From assembly GCA_031289145.1 (NCBI GenBank), contig JAITQA010000139.1, positions 1-64,000 of the forward strand: DNA of 64,000 nt. The letters run 5' to 3'. This DNA is from Dysgonamonadaceae bacterium (lineage in GTDB: Bacteria; Bacteroidota; Bacteroidia; Bacteroidales; Azobacteroidaceae). The stretch's first letter is position 1, and each line of letters starts with the position of its first letter. This document shows, one piece after another, positions 61,191 through 64,000 of this stretch. The notes beneath the pieces were generated by a model. The model worked only from the letters and a program-made list of their open reading frames with translations, was not told where the DNA came from and did no database searches. Position numbers and translations under genes: made by a program.

Positions 61191-62174
61191 TTAAAATAAG
61201 AGCCGGACGTTTCCTCTCAGGAAATCTTCCGCCGACATGCGCCTTTTACCGGCTTGCTGGATATCTTTCAGGCGGATAAAGCCATCGGAAGCAGTTACAC
61301 TCAGTTGTTTCTTCCCATCGGTAACAATCACACCTGTAGGAAAATTGTGGGATTCAATCACTTTTTCGGCCACAAAAACCTTGAGGTTGAGCGTTTCTCC
61401 CTGCTGGGTTGCCAATTCCGTCCAGGCCGCCGGATAGGGCGATAACCCACGAATGAAATCATAAATTTCCTTAGTCGGTTTATGCCAGTCAATCCTGCAG
61501 GTTTCCTTGAAAATTTTGGGTGCAGATTTTAATACTTGTTCATTGCTTGCTATTTCCTCCTGTTCTACCGGATGAATATTGTCGGAGATGATATCGTCGA
61601 CGGTTTTCACGACTAAGCGGGCGCCGGTTCGCATCAGTTTGTCGTGGATAATCCCGGCGTTATCGGTATCTTCGATAGGGATTCGTTCCTGTGCGATGAT
61701 TTTACCTGTGTCTATTTCGTGGGTAAGGAAAAAAGTGGTGACTCCGGTTTCCTTTTCTCCGTTGATAATCGCCCAATTAATCGGCGCCGCTCCCCGGTAG
61801 TGCGGAAGCAGGGAGGCATGCAGATTGAAAGTACCCAAGGGCGGCAGACCCCATACCACTTCGGGCAACATCCGGAAAGCGACTACAATTTGTAAATCGA
61901 CATTCCATGCTTGCAGTTGTGCCAAAAATTCCGGGTCTTTCAGCTTTTCAGGCTGTAGCAAAGGCAGGTTTTGCGACAATGCATATTCCTTAACCGGCGA
62001 AACCTGTAGTAGATAGCCACGACCGGCCGGTTTGTCGGGCATCGTGATAACACCCACTACATGATAACCGCCCTCGACCAAAGCCAGGAGACTTTCGACA
62101 GCGAAATCAGGGGTTCCCATGAATACAATTCTGAGGGAAGACCTGGACAAATTCTTATTCCATGCCATAATCAA
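61191..62174 (-). CDS. fmt: Methionyl-tRNA formyltransferase
   Basis: This 327-aa enzyme formylates initiator tRNA. RIVFMGTPDFAVESLLAL (about 15-32), FNLHASLLPHYRGAAPINWAI (the HxSLLPxxRG formyl-folate site) and ETGVTTFFLTHEIDTGKII are diagnostic. The C-terminal domain is complete. The first few residues (MIMAWNKN) are flexible, and M3 is an alternative start. Confidence 0.95.
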   Translation of the reverse strand: MIMAWNKNLSRSSLRIVFMGTPDFAVESLLALVEGGYHVVGVITMPDKPAGRGYLLQVSPVKEYALSQNLPLLQPEKLKDPEFLAQLQAWNVDLQIVVAFRMLPEVVWGLPPLGTFNLHASLLPHYRGAAPINWAIINGEKETGVTTFFLTHEIDTGKIIAQERIPIEDTDNAGIIHDKLMRTGARLVVKTVDDIISDNIHPVEQEEIASNEQVLKSAPKIFKETCRIDWHKPTKEIYDFIRGLSPYPAAWTELATQQGETLNLKVFVAEKVIESHNFPTGVIVTDGKKQLSVTASDGFIRLKDIQQAGKRRMSAEDFLRGNVRLLF

Positions 62175-62270
62175 ATTTTAAGAAAAGAAAAATGCAATAG
62201 ATAACGATATAGAAATGAGCGAACTGCTTTGCTCTGCTCCGTTTTACTATCGTTTCAAATAATACGTGGA

Positions 62271-62278
62271 CAAAGTTA
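62271..62278 (-). promoter_or_regulatory. -7 element upstream of fmt
   Basis: TAACTTTG on the minus strand, 97 nt before the ATG. The gap 62175-62658 between divergent genes has this and the receptor promoter; the stretch 62279-62600 is AT-rich with no other feature. Confidence 0.5.
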
Positions 62279-62604
62279 CTTTATTTTTGAGAATATGCAA
62301 AATTCATTTAATAATGGCAAATATGGCAAAACTTTTTTTGAGATGCTATTTCGCTTTTCAGTCCTTTCACTTGACTTAATGGGACGATATTTTATTAACC
62401 GCATGTCTATGATTTGTATTCCAACTAATTAGATATTTTTTATCGCAAACTTCTCATTTAATAAATCCGTTAGCAAGCACAAGCTTGGTTTGGCGAATAA
62501 AAATAGCTACTCACCGGACAATCGAAAAAGTCAAAGAATTAAAATAAGTATAAATTGTTGATAACTTTTTTTTAATCGGTAATAAATATTTTCAATATAA
62601 TAAC

Positions 62605-62612
62605 TAATTTTG
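62605..62612 (+). promoter_or_regulatory. -7 element of the TonB-dependent receptor gene
   Basis: TAATTTTG, 47 nt before the ATG at 62659. Confidence 0.45.
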
Positions 62613-62658
62613 TGCGGTATTAATCAAAAAAAGATTGTATTATTTAAAATTATCAGGT

Positions 62659-64000
62659 ATGAAGAAAGTTAGACATCTATTAGTCGCAATACTCCTTTTT
62701 GTAAGTGCATTGTCTTATGCGCAAGTGACGACCTCAAGCATCAGCGGACGAGTCACCGACGAGAACGAAGTATTGGTTGGAGCGACAGTCAGAGCGATTC
62801 ATGAGCCTTCGGGTACAAGTTATGGTACAGTAACAAACGTAGAAGGGCGGTTCTCTATCCAAGGGATGAGGACAGGAGGACCTTATAAGGTTGAAATTAT
62901 TTATCTTGGATTCAAGAATTTTTCTCAAAGCAATATTTCTTTGCAATTGGGAGAAACTTACGTTCTCAACGCCAAATTGTCGGAGTCGGAACAGATTTTA
63001 GAAGAAGTACTTATTACGGGTAGCGCATCCAAGTTTACAACAGAGAAAACAGGCGCTTCAACCAATATTACGAACGAGCAAATCAGATTACTCCCAACCA
63101 TTAACCGGAACATCAGCGATTTTACACGTTTATCGCCTTACGCATCGGGAAACAGTTTTGCCGGTCGCGACGGACGTTCCAACAACTTTACGGTGGACGG
63201 TGCAAAACTGAACAATAATTTCGGACTTTCTTCCGACCTTCCCGGCGGCGGTAATCCTATTTCGCTGGATGCGATTGAAGAAATCCAAGTGGTAATCGCT
63301 CCTTACGACGTACGTCAATCAAATTTTATCGGCGGTGGTATCAATGCCATTACCAAATCGGGAACCAACACGTTCAAAGGGACTGCTTATACTTATATGA
63401 ACAATGAAAAAATGCGCGGAAACAAAATCGGCGATATTGATTTAGGCGACCGCGATAAAGAAGGGAGGAATATCTACGGATTCACACTCGGAGGTCCCAT
63501 CATTAAAGACAAATTATTTTTCTTTGCAAATGTGGAATACGAAAACAGTCCGGAGCAAATCACCCAATGGCGCGCTTCTCAAAATGGAGTGGCAGACATA
63601 GATAATATGGTTTCGCGCGTAAAACAATCCGACTTGGATGAGTTTTCCAAACTTTTGAAAGATCGTTACGGATACGATACAGGCTCATCGACCGATTTTC
63701 CGGGCGGCGTATCAAACTTTAAAATTTTGGGACGTATCGACTGGAATATCAACAATGCTAACAAATTGAGCTTGCGTTATAATCATACGCAAAACGATGA
63801 TTGGGTTGAACCCAATGGAAATTCAGGCGATACCGGCTTTCGGCTCAATAATACTTACCGTATCGGACCGGATGCCATGTCGTTTATGAATTCAACTTAT
63901 TCGTTACGAAATACGGTAAATTCGTTTACCACCGAATTGAATACCCGTATCAATGATGCAATGAGTAATCAATTCCTGTTAACTTATACCAGTATCAACG
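62659..64000 (+). CDS. Oar-like TonB-dependent receptor, partial
   Basis: 447 codons are seen before the window ends. Signal peptide about 1-22 (RHLLVAILLFVSALSYAQ). Residues 25-110 form a carboxypeptidase-regulatory-like domain (SSISGRVTDENEVLVGATVR). A plug domain follows: EEVLITGSASKFTTEKTGAS, then TVDGAKLNNNFG, then ISLDAIEEIQVVIAPYDVRQ and GGGINAITKSGTN. The barrel begins near 260. The lack of a normal TonB box and the AGRDGRSNNFTVDGAKL pattern are typical of Oar-type outer-membrane proteins, which serve in adhesion, T9SS-linked signalling or uptake. The ligand is unknown. Confidence 0.88.
   Translation, partial: MKKVRHLLVAILLFVSALSYAQVTTSSISGRVTDENEVLVGATVRAIHEPSGTSYGTVTNVEGRFSIQGMRTGGPYKVEIIYLGFKNFSQSNISLQLGETYVLNAKLSESEQILEEVLITGSASKFTTEKTGASTNITNEQIRLLPTINRNISDFTRLSPYASGNSFAGRDGRSNNFTVDGAKLNNNFGLSSDLPGGGNPISLDAIEEIQVVIAPYDVRQSNFIGGGINAITKSGTNTFKGTAYTYMNNEKMRGNKIGDIDLGDRDKEGRNIYGFTLGGPIIKDKLFFFANVEYENSPEQITQWRASQNGVADIDNMVSRVKQSDLDEFSKLLKDRYGYDTGSSTDFPGGVSNFKILGRIDWNINNANKLSLRYNHTQNDDWVEPNGNSGDTGFRLNNTYRIGPDAMSFMNSTYSLRNTVNSFTTELNTRINDAMSNQFLLTYTSIN

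Noticed and set aside
1..64000. CRISPR array, rRNA operon or complete insertion sequence
   Set aside because: No regularly spaced short repeats, rRNA-like stretch or intact transposase was seen.

Overview
The window is about 64 kb of a Bacteroidales (Bacteroidota) chromosome. The evidence is the gene content (DPP-IV, Oar-like TonB-dependent receptor, Bacteroidales-type SpoIID/NagX/BadF cluster, DUF4494, S41 peptidases) and the promoters. Many genes start 10-90 nt downstream of the Bacteroidota -7 element TAnnTTTG, in several cases with a TTTG -33 element 19-23 bp further upstream. UGA is used as an ordinary stop codon. The exact family or genus cannot be fixed by reading alone.

Layout. 1-1.6 kb is the edge of a mobile element: a partial primase-like gene and an HTH gene on the minus strand, a perfect 19-bp inverted repeat, and a sequence resembling the 3' end of a tRNA-Ser gene. 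1.7-8.5 kb holds an amino-acid permease, two tRNA genes (one class-II-like with a UCA anticodon, one tRNA-Cys), and a dTDP-sugar operon (rmlC, rmlA, methyltransferase, rmlB, Gfo/Idh) that lacks rmlD. 8.5-21.4 kb is mostly housekeeping on the minus strand: CPBP protease, DHOD-like enzyme, YggS, EngB, a decayed PIN toxin-antitoxin pair, UvrA, DPP-IV, an rRNA methyltransferase, ArgB, Maf and KdsC. 21.6-23.6 kb is a small envelope operon of LVIVD-like proteins and a barrel-like protein.

23.6-32.9 kb is an accessory block. Every gene is on the minus strand and separated by AT-rich spacers that share sequence. It contains three S41-type peptidases, Lgt and a divergent LspA next to a lipoprotein, a methyltransferase, a GRAM-like membrane protein, small unknowns and gene fragments. 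It ends at a tyrosine-recombinase remnant. This is the best candidate for an undescribed gene-collecting locus.

32.9-40.1 kb reads as cell-wall and amino-sugar metabolism: deacetylase, SpoIID, a D-lactate-dehydrogenase-type flavoprotein, NagX-like acyltransferase and BadF-type sugar kinase. An AAA+ ATPase, a serine hydrolase-SGNH fusion, MtaB, an LpxL-type acyltransferase and a glycosyltransferase follow. 46.8-48.6 kb is a small graveyard: a truncated J-domain gene, a frameshifted C39-peptidase fragment and a frameshifted phosphoesterase. A second UvrA follows, then about 1 kb of non-coding DNA built from two large nested palindromes. One palindrome has a relative between the two tRNA genes. 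52.5-55.9 kb encodes two related exported proteins and a thioredoxin-fold protein. The window closes with SerS, an ABC-F ATPase, an SGNH hydrolase, a nucleotidyltransferase, Fmt and the start of an Oar-like TonB-dependent receptor.
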